64,000 nt of DNA. Source: Paludibacteraceae bacterium. Its GTDB lineage: Bacteria; Bacteroidota; Bacteroidia; Bacteroidales; Paludibacteraceae. The DNA is taken from assembly GCA_024399965.1 (NCBI GenBank), contig JAKSNJ010000002.1:62001-126000 (forward strand). The letters run 5' to 3'. The notes under the pieces are model-generated. The model saw nothing but the letters and a program-made list of their open reading frames with translations. It was not told where the DNA came from and searched no databases. Of the stretch, positions 35,774 through 44,507 are shown piece by piece (positions within the stretch are counted from its first letter, which is position 1; each line of letters begins with the position of its first letter). The translations under genes and the position numbers were made by a program.

Positions 35774-36628
35774 ATGCAAATAATATCATCTAAGCAGGAA
35801 CTCCTCTCGAAAGTAGAGGTCTGCAAGCAGCAACATCAGTCCATCGGTTTGGTCCCTACGATGGGTGCGTTGCATGAGGGACATGCGTCATTGGTCAGCC
35901 GTAGTGTGAAAGAAAACGATGTTACCTTCGTTAGCACGTTTGTCAATCCCACCCAGTTTAACAACAAAGAGGACTTAGCCAAGTACCCTCGTAATCCACA
36001 AGCCGATGCCGACCTGTTGGCTGCATTGGGCGTTGACTATATGTTTGCCCCTGCACCGGAGGAGATGTATTCGGCAGACGAGATGGCCACCACGTTTGAC
36101 TTTGACTTTGCCGGTCTGGACCAAGTGATGGAGGGCAAGATGCGTCCCGGACATTTCAACGGAGTGGTGCAGGTGGTGAGCCGTCTGTTTTACTTGGTAC
36201 GTCCCGACCGCGCTTATTTTGGCGAGAAGGATTTTCAGCAACTCTGCATTATTCACCACATGGTGGAACGCAGTTCGCTGAAAGATACATTTGGCAATCT
36301 GCAAATCATTGATTGTCCCATCTTCCGCGGAGCAGACGGCTTGGCACTCAGTAGCCGTAATGCCCGTTTGAGTGAGGAAGAACGCGACTTGGCCGTGAAT
36401 ATATCCCGTGTGCTGTTTATGTCCCGTGCTTGGGCTAAAGCGCACACCGTGAAGGAGGTGGAGCAGTTGGTGACAGATACCATCAACTCGCTGCCCGGGT
36501 TGGAGGTAGAGTATTACCAAATAGTTGATGCCACCACTTTGCAGCCAGCCACCACATTTGCCAATGCCGTGGGTTGTGTCACTGTCTATTGCGGTCCCGT
36601 TCGCCTGATTGATAACATCAAGTATTGA
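35774..36628 (+). CDS. panC: Pantothenate synthetase
   Basis: A 284-aa enzyme joining pantoate and beta-alanine with ATP to make vitamin B5. The nucleotide-binding HxGH motif is in PTMGALHEGHASLV. FVNPTQFNNKEDL, YFGEKDFQQL and the KISKS-like LSSRNARLS follow, as in PanC. It is complete. It overlaps pdxB by 4 nt (TTGA), so both vitamin genes are cotranscribed. panB and panD are not in the window. Confidence 0.95.
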   Translation: MQIISSKQELLSKVEVCKQQHQSIGLVPTMGALHEGHASLVSRSVKENDVTFVSTFVNPTQFNNKEDLAKYPRNPQADADLLAALGVDYMFAPAPEEMYSADEMATTFDFDFAGLDQVMEGKMRPGHFNGVVQVVSRLFYLVRPDRAYFGEKDFQQLCIIHHMVERSSLKDTFGNLQIIDCPIFRGADGLALSSRNARLSEEERDLAVNISRVLFMSRAWAKAHTVKEVEQLVTDTINSLPGLEVEYYQIVDATTLQPATTFANAVGCVTVYCGPVRLIDNIKY

Positions 36629-37563
36629 AAATACTGATTGATAAATATATCCCCTATCTTGACGGGGTGCTGGACGATTACGCTACCGTCATGTTTCTTG
36701 CTCCAGATGAGTTCACGCCGGAGCGTGTGCGCGATGCAGACGCTTTGGTTGTGCGTACGCGTACGCAAATAAATAAGGACTTGTTGGAGGGGTCGCAGGT
36801 GCGTATGGTGGTGACCGCCACGATTGGTTATGACCACATCGACACCGATTATTGCCGTGAGCAACATATTGCTTGGACTAACTGTCCGGGCTGTAATGCC
36901 CAAGCGGTCTGTGACTATGTGGAGGAGGCCTTGACCGATTCGTTGATTGACCGATTTATTGATTCCCCAATTTTCCAACTCACAGTAGGCGTAGTTGGCG
37001 TAGGACATGTAGGCACCAAGGTGGCTGCTATGGCAGAGAAAAAGGGTTTTCGCGTCTTGCGCAATGACCCTCCGAAAGGGATTGGGGTCTCTTTAGACGA
37101 GGTAGCAGCACAAGCCGATATTATCACGTTTCACACCCCCTTAGATAGCACGACCTACCACCTGTGTGATGCTGACTTCTTGGCTAAGTGCAAACCCAAT
37201 GCACTGATTATCAATGCTGCACGAGGAGGCATAGTCGATGAACAGGCCTTGCTCAATAGCCGGCACCCGTATATCATTGACTGCTGGGAGAACGAGCCAA
37301 ATATATCTTCGGAAGTCCTATGCAATGAGCGTTGTCGGTTGGCATCGTACCATATTGCCGGTTATTCGGTAGAGGGTAAACACAATGCCTCACAGATGTG
37401 CTTAGATGCGCTGTGCCGATTCTTCCAACTGCCCCCACTGCGCTGCCAAGCACCCGTACTCCCACCGCCTCCTACTGCCGGTTGGCTCGCCAACATCACC
37501 AAGCAACTCAAATCGGCACCTGACCAATTTGAGCAACTGCGCAAGGCATACCCTTTGCGTTAA
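36625..37563 (+). CDS. pdxB: 4-phosphoerythronate dehydrogenase (PdxB-like)
   Basis: A 312-aa D-2-hydroxyacid dehydrogenase of the PdxB type, which oxidises 4-phosphoerythronate in pyridoxal phosphate synthesis. Features: ATIGYDHIDTDYC, NAQAVCDYVEEAL, the Rossmann motif VGVVGVGHVGTKVA, catalytic Arg in NAARGGIVDE, Glu in WENEP, and His in SYHIAGYSVEGK. The start is TTG at 36625, overlapping the panC stop. PdxB is often nearer 350-380 aa; the C-terminal dimerisation domain is short and proline-rich here (PVLPPPPTAGW). The stop overlaps the stop of the convergent DUF6377 gene. Confidence 0.88.
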   Translation: MKILIDKYIPYLDGVLDDYATVMFLAPDEFTPERVRDADALVVRTRTQINKDLLEGSQVRMVVTATIGYDHIDTDYCREQHIAWTNCPGCNAQAVCDYVEEALTDSLIDRFIDSPIFQLTVGVVGVGHVGTKVAAMAEKKGFRVLRNDPPKGIGVSLDEVAAQADIITFHTPLDSTTYHLCDADFLAKCKPNALIINAARGGIVDEQALLNSRHPYIIDCWENEPNISSEVLCNERCRLASYHIAGYSVEGKHNASQMCLDALCRFFQLPPLRCQAPVLPPPPTAGWLANITKQLKSAPDQFEQLRKAYPLR

Positions 37564-39128
37564 CCCTGAAAACTGGGAATAGCCATTACGGCTTTTTGGA
37601 ACTCCTCGTTACCGAGATTAGAACGGTTGCGTACCCGCGTCTTGTAGGTATAAACGGTATTGATACTATAGTCCAACACCTTGCTAATCTGTTCGTTATC
37701 AACAATACCTAACCGAATAAGGGCGAAGATACGCAGTTCGGTAGAGAGAATTTCCCCCTGCTTGATTTCTATATGTTCCCCGTCTCGTAACAGCGCATTA
37801 AATTGCTCGATGAAATGGGGGAAAATACGCAGGAAGGCCTCATCAAACTGCTTGTAAAAGTCCTTGCGGCATTCGTGAGCGTCTATGTAGGAAGGAATGA
37901 CTTGCAATTCATCGGTCCGCTTTTCCAACGCCTTGCGGCGCACATAGCGTTCGTATTTTTCCATGCGTGCCAACAGGTCCGACAAGGTGCAACACGAAAT
38001 ACCGATATACTCCTCTTTGATACGGTTGGCCTCAACCAAACCGGCATTGATACGTTTAATCGTACCGTGTGCGCGGTGAATGGCATGAATACGGTTCGCC
38101 AATATAATCAGGGTAATCAGCAACAATCCGAGCAGGACATACAGAGCAATGGAAAGGCGCTCAATACGTGTATTCTTCTGCTGCAGGTCTTGCATCTGCT
38201 TGTTTTCGATAATGGGCAGTATGCGTGCTATACTCAATTGACGATGACGGGCATTGTAGAACAGTGCATCGTTCATGGCGGAATGTATCATATTGGCAGC
38301 GCGGTCATTGTCGGAACGGTTATATAGCAATTCTGCCACTATAGCCATAGCGATGGCCTCTTTGGTCGAACTGCGCAAGTCGCTGACGGCTGCCAGTACC
38401 CAATAATGCTCGGCATGTTCCAAATCGCCCATCAACTGGTACATACACCCTATGGACGAATAGGCAATTGCGCGTTCGTGCTCCGATATTTGGCTGCTTT
38501 CCAAAGCCATTGTGAACTGACTGATTGCACGTGGGAAATCGCGTTTCTTCATCGTGTATAGTCCCGAGGTGGACCAATATCGCACGGTATCTTCCATCGG
38601 AATAAGTGCCAATGCCTGCTCCGACATGGCATTACCGTTGAGCGTGTATTCGTAACTGAGATTACCGTGTACGTAGTCTGCCATGTCGTACCATAGTCGG
38701 GCATAGTTGGTGTAGTAGTAAATCCGTCCTTCCTCCGTCAAGTTCTGCGGGTCAATGCCCTTCAGCACGTCCAGCGACTCATGAAACAATCCCGAACTGA
38801 GGAAAAGGAACGCTTGGCGAAGCATGGCCTCCTGTACCGTTTGTGTGTTGCCGCTGCGGCGCGCTTCGTCCACCAATTGGTTAGCATAGACAAAGGCGGT
38901 GTCGTAGTTGTAGGACTTGTATTCCTCAAAGAGCAGCACACATTGGTCAAACGAGGATAATGCACTCTGTCGGATAGAATCTATGCGATTGCCCTTTTGG
39001 AGGTCGTAGTACGACTTTTGCTGCAATTCAGCGTCCAGCAAGGACAGATCCTCGTCGGTGAAAGCAAAGGCACTAACGCCGATTAGCGTTCCGCACCAAG
39101 CGATTAACACTCGTTTAAGATGGTTCAT
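37560..39128 (-). CDS. DUF6377 membrane regulator with TPR sensor and HTH
   Basis: A 522-aa protein. A signal peptide is followed by a periplasmic helical repeat region of TPR type (about 40-310), one membrane helix (about 330-352, IALYVLLGLLLITLIILA), and a cytoplasmic part ending in a LuxR-like HTH (IVDNEQISKVLDYSINTVYT). This is the DUF6377 layout, found in Bacteroidetes as a one-component regulator near SusCD loci. It starts 14 nt after the stop of the GH87-like gene, so it is the third gene of that operon and probably controls the PUL. Its ligand is unknown. Confidence 0.8.
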   Translation of the reverse strand: MNHLKRVLIAWCGTLIGVSAFAFTDEDLSLLDAELQQKSYYDLQKGNRIDSIRQSALSSFDQCVLLFEEYKSYNYDTAFVYANQLVDEARRSGNTQTVQEAMLRQAFLFLSSGLFHESLDVLKGIDPQNLTEEGRIYYYTNYARLWYDMADYVHGNLSYEYTLNGNAMSEQALALIPMEDTVRYWSTSGLYTMKKRDFPRAISQFTMALESSQISEHERAIAYSSIGCMYQLMGDLEHAEHYWVLAAVSDLRSSTKEAIAMAIVAELLYNRSDNDRAANMIHSAMNDALFYNARHRQLSIARILPIIENKQMQDLQQKNTRIERLSIALYVLLGLLLITLIILANRIHAIHRAHGTIKRINAGLVEANRIKEEYIGISCCTLSDLLARMEKYERYVRRKALEKRTDELQVIPSYIDAHECRKDFYKQFDEAFLRIFPHFIEQFNALLRDGEHIEIKQGEILSTELRIFALIRLGIVDNEQISKVLDYSINTVYTYKTRVRNRSNLGNEEFQKAVMAIPSFQG

Positions 39129-39142
39129 GATATAGTTTTAGG

Positions 39143-41470
39143 TTAATGTTTATTACCCAACATGTCGTACAAGAACTCCCCAACGCGGATAAAGAGCCGT
39201 CCGTTGATAAAGAGCCGAGTGGGGGTGTTTTTGTCCTGTTGCAGTTGCTCATCCGCCGTGTAGTCGTGGGGTGTGCAGTTGGTGTTTTCTGTCCAAGACA
39301 TGGTTTTACCGCCCCCGTACATAGTACGTATATTGTCAAAGGTGAGGTGGCAATACGAGCTGTATCCTTTGGGATTATTCACGAAATACACGCCACACGG
39401 AGCATCTATCAGATGTACGTTGATGATTTCGGCATTCTCGATTTGGTTACTGTTGTAACCGTCAAAGACCAAGGAGTTCTCACGGGAACCGATGATGTCC
39501 ACGTCCTCCACTTTCACATTCTTTATGTTGTAAAGACGCGTGTTGCCGATGCTGAATGCACCCTGCATATTGCCGCCGATGATGTCACCGTCGGTACCTT
39601 TCTTGCCGGACCCGCCGTGCTTGCAACCACAGTGTTGAATGGTGATGTCGTGGAAATGAATGGTGCTGCCGGTAAAGCCGTTACCGCCGAAGTCTGAATT
39701 GACACGGACACCACTCTCCAAACCATCTACGATGTATAAGTGATGACCGACGTGTCCGCCCCCACCGAAGATACCGAGAGCGCTGGCGCGCCAGTTATTC
39801 TCGGCCGTACAGTACGCAAAAGTGTTGTTCTTGCAGGTACTGCCATCGGTCCAAGATGCCATTTCGTCGTCTCCGTTATTGCGGAACGAGCAATAGCGCA
39901 CATTGGCATTGGAGGTGCCGTGAGCCAAGTTCAGACCGTCGGCGTAATTATTACGGAAACGGCAATGTTCGATGGTGAGATTGCTGCCGGCACCGCCGTT
40001 GTAGTTGGCAATCCAACCACCGCACTCAAAGTGCTCTATCCAGCAGTTTTTGATGACAGAGTTGTTGCCCCAACTGCCTTCGATACCCTTACCTGTGCCG
40101 TTGCCGGAATTGTTATCTACATATCGTTGGTTGTTGTTGGCATTGATATAGAAACCCTCCAAATGTACATTGCTGTTGTTGGTGTGAATATGGTGCTTGT
40201 CGCGGTTGCCGTATTGGCTAAAATACAGGGTGGTGTACCACATACCGGCGCCAATCAGTTGGGTGCCGTCGCCGTTAATATCCAAGTATCTATCTAAGTT
40301 GTATGTTCCTTCGGGCACAAAGATGACTTGCCCTTGGTGGCGGTTGATAAAGTCCTGTAGGTTACCGCCGGTGAACTCCGCTGCATTGTTTGGTTTGGCT
40401 GTTTTGACGGTGGGCTCCAGTTCCACAAAGTCGATGGTATAAGGTGTTTGGTTGTTGTCCACCTTGACCACCTTCAGCACTTCGCCAGAAGCGACCGTCC
40501 GGCTCAAGCGCAGGTGCATCTCGTCAAATTTCATACGAACGACAGGACCGTTGTTGGGGTTGTTGGTAGGATAGGTGCCGGAGCAGTATTGCCACGCCCA
40601 CCAACTATTGAGTTCTATCTCACCCACCTTGTCCGAATTGGCATAGATGGCGACTTTTCCTTTGGTGCCGTTGCCGTTGCTGTCATCGGGAAGGCAGAAA
40701 CGAATTGTGAGTCCGTCACCGGCACGATTGACTTGCCAAGACACATAACTATTTTGGTTGATTAGTTGTACGGCGGTTTGGTGGCTGGCTTCGGACTGAA
40801 TGGTTTTTTGGTCATCGTCGGGGCTGAGGAAGGTGCCGTTGGTGTTGCACCAATTGGGTTCTGCCTCGTAGCGCTCGTAAGGACGGTTGTAATAACCGCG
40901 CTGCTGGGCGTCCGTCGGGAAGGGATAGACCTGCGCACCCTCGACGATGATTTCAGGGTCAATATCCGGCGTGGGACCCGGTGTGGGACTGTCCGAACAG
41001 GTATTGGTGCGACCACTACCGTTGGTGGTCCAAGTGCCTGTATTGTCCCAATCGGAGATGGAGATGCAGTTGTTGGTGCCGGCATCGGCTGCGGCCATCT
41101 TGTTTTGACTATTCCACAGCCAATCGGGGTCTTCGCCCGACACACGAACGATACGGATATATCCCACATTGGCAACAGGAACGGCTACGCTGAACAGGTT
41201 ATTGCCCAAGTTGGTCATAACGGTGTAGTTGTTCCGTCCCATCTTGGTGGAGCCGGATATGTTGTCGTAGTTGGTGGTGTTGGTCTTGGTATCTTTGGCA
41301 GCATTGTCGGCGTAGTAGAATACGGCAGCAGGGTATGCGTTGGCATCGGACCAACCACCACAACTATTCATATTGAAATACAAGGTTTCGCCTTGCTGAA
41401 AAGCGCAATTATCGGCATATCCATGGACGATAAACAAGGTGGCAACGATTAAAAACAGGTTCTTTCTCAT
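39143..41470 (-). CDS. GH87-like beta-helix protein with extra N-terminal module
   Basis: A 775-aa secreted protein. After a signal peptide (1-19), residues about 21-155 match the N-terminal module of the 1366-aa adhesin (FQQGETLYFNMN; NVGYIRIVRVSG). A CBM35-like domain follows (about 175-335; RYEAEPNWC, QNSYVSWQVNRAGDGL), then a right-handed parallel beta-helix (about 345-710). YADGLN and RNNGDDEMASW place three Asp at 511, 534 and 535, a spacing (23 and 24) that I recall for GH87 alpha-1,3-glucanases. The tail is RLFINGRLFIRVGEFLYDML. The likely role is cutting extracellular alpha-glucan, but another beta-helix glycosidase or lyase activity is possible. Confidence 0.65.
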   Translation of the reverse strand: MRKNLFLIVATLFIVHGYADNCAFQQGETLYFNMNSCGGWSDANAYPAAVFYYADNAAKDTKTNTTNYDNISGSTKMGRNNYTVMTNLGNNLFSVAVPVANVGYIRIVRVSGEDPDWLWNSQNKMAAADAGTNNCISISDWDNTGTWTTNGSGRTNTCSDSPTPGPTPDIDPEIIVEGAQVYPFPTDAQQRGYYNRPYERYEAEPNWCNTNGTFLSPDDDQKTIQSEASHQTAVQLINQNSYVSWQVNRAGDGLTIRFCLPDDSNGNGTKGKVAIYANSDKVGEIELNSWWAWQYCSGTYPTNNPNNGPVVRMKFDEMHLRLSRTVASGEVLKVVKVDNNQTPYTIDFVELEPTVKTAKPNNAAEFTGGNLQDFINRHQGQVIFVPEGTYNLDRYLDINGDGTQLIGAGMWYTTLYFSQYGNRDKHHIHTNNSNVHLEGFYINANNNQRYVDNNSGNGTGKGIEGSWGNNSVIKNCWIEHFECGGWIANYNGGAGSNLTIEHCRFRNNYADGLNLAHGTSNANVRYCSFRNNGDDEMASWTDGSTCKNNTFAYCTAENNWRASALGIFGGGGHVGHHLYIVDGLESGVRVNSDFGGNGFTGSTIHFHDITIQHCGCKHGGSGKKGTDGDIIGGNMQGAFSIGNTRLYNIKNVKVEDVDIIGSRENSLVFDGYNSNQIENAEIINVHLIDAPCGVYFVNNPKGYSSYCHLTFDNIRTMYGGGKTMSWTENTNCTPHDYTADEQLQQDKNTPTRLFINGRLFIRVGEFLYDMLGNKH

Positions 41471-41481
41471 AATTTTAGGAC

Positions 41482-43350
41482 TTACTTAGGGTTTACACAG
41501 CGCCCTGTCACATCGTACAAATTGTTGTGGACGCGAATGAACAATTTGCCGTTTAGAAAAAAACGGTTGGCGGTAGGTGCTAACCCCTGCACATTCACCT
41601 CGTCTAAGTCCGTGGCGCAATCCTCAGCCCAAGTCATTTGACTAGGCATAAAATTGATTTCTTTCGTTACGTTGGTATATTGAATGTTGCAGTAAGTACC
41701 GTTGCCTTTTGCGCTGGAGAAATATAGACCATTATTGGCATTGTTGATGGCGACATTGGTAATTTTCAGGTCCACCAGTTTCTTTCCGCCACCTCTAATC
41801 ATAATGCCATGTTCGCGAGAATTGAGGATAGTCATATTCTCCAATGTAATACCTTTGACATCGTAATAGTTGGTACCACCCACATTGACAGCACCTTGCA
41901 TACTGCCCCAAAAATCACCTGCCGTTCCACGTGCCCCCGATGTACATCCGCAATGGTCGATGGTAATGTCGTGCAAATAGGTGTATCCGTTAAATCCGGC
42001 ACCTGCGAAATCAGCATTCACGCGTGCGCCACACTCCAGCGCGTCCGCGATATAAATATGGTGTGCCTCGTTGTTGGTGCCACCAAAGAAACCCAATGAA
42101 CTGGCGCGCCAGTTATTCTCGGCCGTGCAATAGTGATATTTGATGCCAGAACACATCGTAGCTGTGGTCCAACTCGCCATATCGTCGTCGCCGTTATTGC
42201 GATAGGAACAGTATTGCAAGGTGACATTGGTCATGCCTTGCGAGCAGTTGGTGCCGTCGGCATAATTATTACGGAAACGGCAATGCTCAATGAGTAGGTT
42301 ATCGGTGCCACGACCAGAATAATCGGTGAGCCATGCACCACACTCAAAGTGCTCAACCCAGCAGTTGCGAATAACAGAGTTTTTGCCCCAAGAACCCATA
42401 AATCCCTTGCCGACCTGATAGTTGCTATTGCCGTTGTAGTAGCGTTGGTTATTGATAGTGTTGAAGTAGATACCCTCTACAAGCAGATTACTCCTGTCTG
42501 CCTCAATGCCACGGTAACTATAGGTGGTAGGATTGTCGCTGGCAGCATTGTAATAAATCTCGGTGTACCACATACCGGCACCAATCACCTGAGTACCATC
42601 TGCTTCGCGCAAATAAATACGGCGTTCGGTTTCCCAACGTCCTTCGGGGATATAGATTGTCTTACCTTGATTGTTCATGATGAATTCGCCCACATTACCA
42701 CCTATAAATTGCACTTTGTCACCGCTTAAACTCTCAAAAGTCACTTTGGCGGGCACGGGTTCAAGTTCCACAAAATCTATGGTATAGGGGGTGGCGTTAT
42801 TATCCGTTTTGACAATTTTGAGCGTCTCGCCTTGTGCTACCGAACGGGTCAAGCGCAGGTGCATTTCGTCAAATTTCATACGCACGACAGGACCATTATT
42901 GGGATTGTTGGTGGGGTAGGTATCCGAGCAATATTGCCAAGCCCAATAACTGTTCAACTCCATCGTTCCGACTTGGTCGGTGCCGGCATAGATGGCGATG
43001 TTGCCTTTGGTGCCAGTACCTTCCGCATTATCGGGGAGAGAGAAACGGACGGTGAGTCCGTCACCAGCACGATTGACTACCCAACTGACATAACTATTTT
43101 GATTAACGAGTTGCACGGCTTGTTGGTGACTGGCTTCGGATTGCAAGGTCTTTTGGTCGTCACTCGGTTGTAAAAATGTACCATCCGTCGTACACCAATT
43201 CTGCTCTGCCTCGTAGCGCTCATAGGGGCGGTTGTAGTACCCACGCTGCTGTGCATCGGTAGGGAAGGAATAGACATCGCTACTATTTGATGTGGAGGCA
43301 AAGCCCAAAACAGGAATAAGGGAAAATAAGATAATGAATCTGTTCATCAT
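41482..43350 (-). CDS. GH87-like beta-helix protein
   Basis: A 622-aa paralogue of the next gene downstream, lacking the extra N-terminal module. It starts with a signal peptide (MMNRFIILFSLIPVLGFAS) and goes directly to the CBM35-like domain (RYEAEQNWC) and the beta-helix. Asp residues are conserved at 365, 388 and 389 (YADGTN; RNNGDDDMASW). The tail is RFFLNGKLFIRVHNNLYDVT. It is first in the minus-strand operon (promoter 43387) and 11 nt ahead of its paralogue. The pair suggests tandem duplication with gain or loss of a binding module. Exo- versus endo-action cannot be read from sequence. Confidence 0.65.
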   Translation of the reverse strand: MMNRFIILFSLIPVLGFASTSNSSDVYSFPTDAQQRGYYNRPYERYEAEQNWCTTDGTFLQPSDDQKTLQSEASHQQAVQLVNQNSYVSWVVNRAGDGLTVRFSLPDNAEGTGTKGNIAIYAGTDQVGTMELNSYWAWQYCSDTYPTNNPNNGPVVRMKFDEMHLRLTRSVAQGETLKIVKTDNNATPYTIDFVELEPVPAKVTFESLSGDKVQFIGGNVGEFIMNNQGKTIYIPEGRWETERRIYLREADGTQVIGAGMWYTEIYYNAASDNPTTYSYRGIEADRSNLLVEGIYFNTINNQRYYNGNSNYQVGKGFMGSWGKNSVIRNCWVEHFECGAWLTDYSGRGTDNLLIEHCRFRNNYADGTNCSQGMTNVTLQYCSYRNNGDDDMASWTTATMCSGIKYHYCTAENNWRASSLGFFGGTNNEAHHIYIADALECGARVNADFAGAGFNGYTYLHDITIDHCGCTSGARGTAGDFWGSMQGAVNVGGTNYYDVKGITLENMTILNSREHGIMIRGGGKKLVDLKITNVAINNANNGLYFSSAKGNGTYCNIQYTNVTKEINFMPSQMTWAEDCATDLDEVNVQGLAPTANRFFLNGKLFIRVHNNLYDVTGRCVNPK

Positions 43351-43386
43351 ATAGATTTTTTAGGCGTTATTTTTGTCTTGATGGTG

Positions 43387-43418
43387 CAAAGGTACAAAAA
43401 AAATATGACACTACCAAA
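43387..43418 (-). promoter_or_regulatory. Promoter of the GH87-like/DUF6377 operon
   Basis: Minus-strand TACCTTTG at 43387-43394 and TTTG at 43415-43418, spacer 20 nt. Confidence 0.75.
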
Positions 43419-43562
43419 TTTGATGGCTGAAATAGGCCATAAATATAGAGAATTTATGGTATAATATAACTTGATAAAATTGTGATGAGTAGTGATGCTA
43501 TTATTATTTTATAATAATCTATTCTTTCAACCATCAAAAATATCTATATTTTTATGATATCG

Positions 43563-43594
43563 TTTGCGTATGTGCGAGAAAATTAGTAACTTTG
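43563..43594 (+). promoter_or_regulatory. Promoter of the LPNQP protein and susC operon
   Basis: TTTG at 43563-43566, 20-nt spacer, TAACTTTG at 43587-43594. A close match to the consensus upstream of a gene with strongly biased codons. Confidence 0.8.
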
Positions 43595-43673
43595 CACCAC
43601 TTTTTAAAAGAAAAGCCAGGCGACGATGCCTTGCCTTAAATAATTATTAACAAACACAAAACACAAAAACATT

Positions 43674-44441
43674 ATGAAAAAAGTATTCGCTTTTGTTGCA
43701 GTTGCCCTAATGGCTATGACTGCAAGTGCATTAGAGTTGCCCAACCAACCCGTTGGACAAGATGGTTTCTACGTTGTTAAGTGGGACTGCGCAAACAACA
43801 AATTTGCTGCTGCTAACGATTTCGAAGCAGACGAGATGGTTACTATCGCTTTTGATGTAACCGGTACTCCTCTTGCTGAGTGGTTAACTCAAACTCCTAC
43901 CGCTCCCGGTGCAAGCCGTGGTATCGCTTCCAACCTTTGGACAGGTTGTGGTCCTCTTAATAGCGACGTTCGTCGTCTGAAACAAATCCAAGGTAATATC
44001 TGGGGTATGACTATTGCTTTCACACAAGCTGCTGCTGAAGGTGAAGACTACACGAAAGCCGTTACGGTAGGTGAAGTTCTTGGTGTTGCGGGTCAATTGT
44101 TCGGTTTCGAATACACCGCTGATAACCCAGGTGCAGGTTGGTGGATGTGGCCTGCAGGTTGGACTGAAGGTCAAAGCATTGCTGTTCCCGGACAAGAGAA
44201 CATCTTCATTACCGCTCAATACACCGGTAAAAAGACCTCTGCTGAGTTCTATGGTTCGGATGCTTCTGAGAAAATGTACGGTTTTGACCTCAAGGGTTAT
44301 GCTGCTCCCTGCGCTATGGAAGCCGCTACCGATTTGAAGAGTGTTCGTAAAGAGGCAGCTGCCGGCCGTATCATCATGAAGAACGGTATCATGCATATTC
44401 GCGACAGCAAAGGTGCTTTGCACAGCATGTTGGGTTTCTAA
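43674..44441 (+). CDS. Secreted single LPNQP-domain protein
   Basis: A 255-aa protein. Signal peptide 1-19 (AFVAVALMAMTASA). Residues 21-213 are one LPNQP domain: ELPNQP, FYVVKWDC at 32-39, ITIAFD-like strand at 56-61, LFGFEYT at 142-148, WWMWPAGW at 156-163, and GYAAPC at 208-213. Residues 230-255 are the shared tail (GRIIMKNGIMHIRDSKGAL). Codon choice (GGT, CGT, GTT, AAC) suggests high expression. It is separated from susC by a hairpin at 44462, which could make it the most abundant product of the operon. No known family comes to mind; glycan binding through the Trp cluster is a hypothesis. Confidence 0.75.
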   Translation: MKKVFAFVAVALMAMTASALELPNQPVGQDGFYVVKWDCANNKFAAANDFEADEMVTIAFDVTGTPLAEWLTQTPTAPGASRGIASNLWTGCGPLNSDVRRLKQIQGNIWGMTIAFTQAAAEGEDYTKAVTVGEVLGVAGQLFGFEYTADNPGAGWWMWPAGWTEGQSIAVPGQENIFITAQYTGKKTSAEFYGSDASEKMYGFDLKGYAAPCAMEAATDLKSVRKEAAAGRIIMKNGIMHIRDSKGALHSMLGF

Positions 44442-44461
44442 TCAAGTAAACTAATTTTATT

Positions 44462-44489
44462 AGTCGGAGCGGGGCAACTCGCTCCGACT
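44462..44489 (+). terminator. Hairpin between the LPNQP gene and susC, possible attenuator
   Basis: A perfect 10-bp stem AGTCGGAGCG/CGCTCCGACT with an 8-nt loop and only a weak T tract. It lies 20 nt after the LPNQP stop and 19 nt before the susC start. It may stabilise the 3' end of the first gene's RNA and let only part of transcription through to susC. Confidence 0.75.
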
Positions 44490-44507
44490 TTCAAACTAAT
44501 CTGAATC

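Larger units (their letters stand above)
43351..43673. other. Divergent 323-bp control region of the PUL
   Basis: Promoters face both ways (43387-43418 minus, 43563-43594 plus) with about 145 bp of A/T-rich sequence between. No clear operator palindrome was recognised. A 75-nt leader precedes the plus-strand gene. Confidence 0.6.

Noticed and set aside
35541..35783. An 80-aa frame between proS and panC
   Set aside because: It runs through the panC promoter and into panC in another frame.
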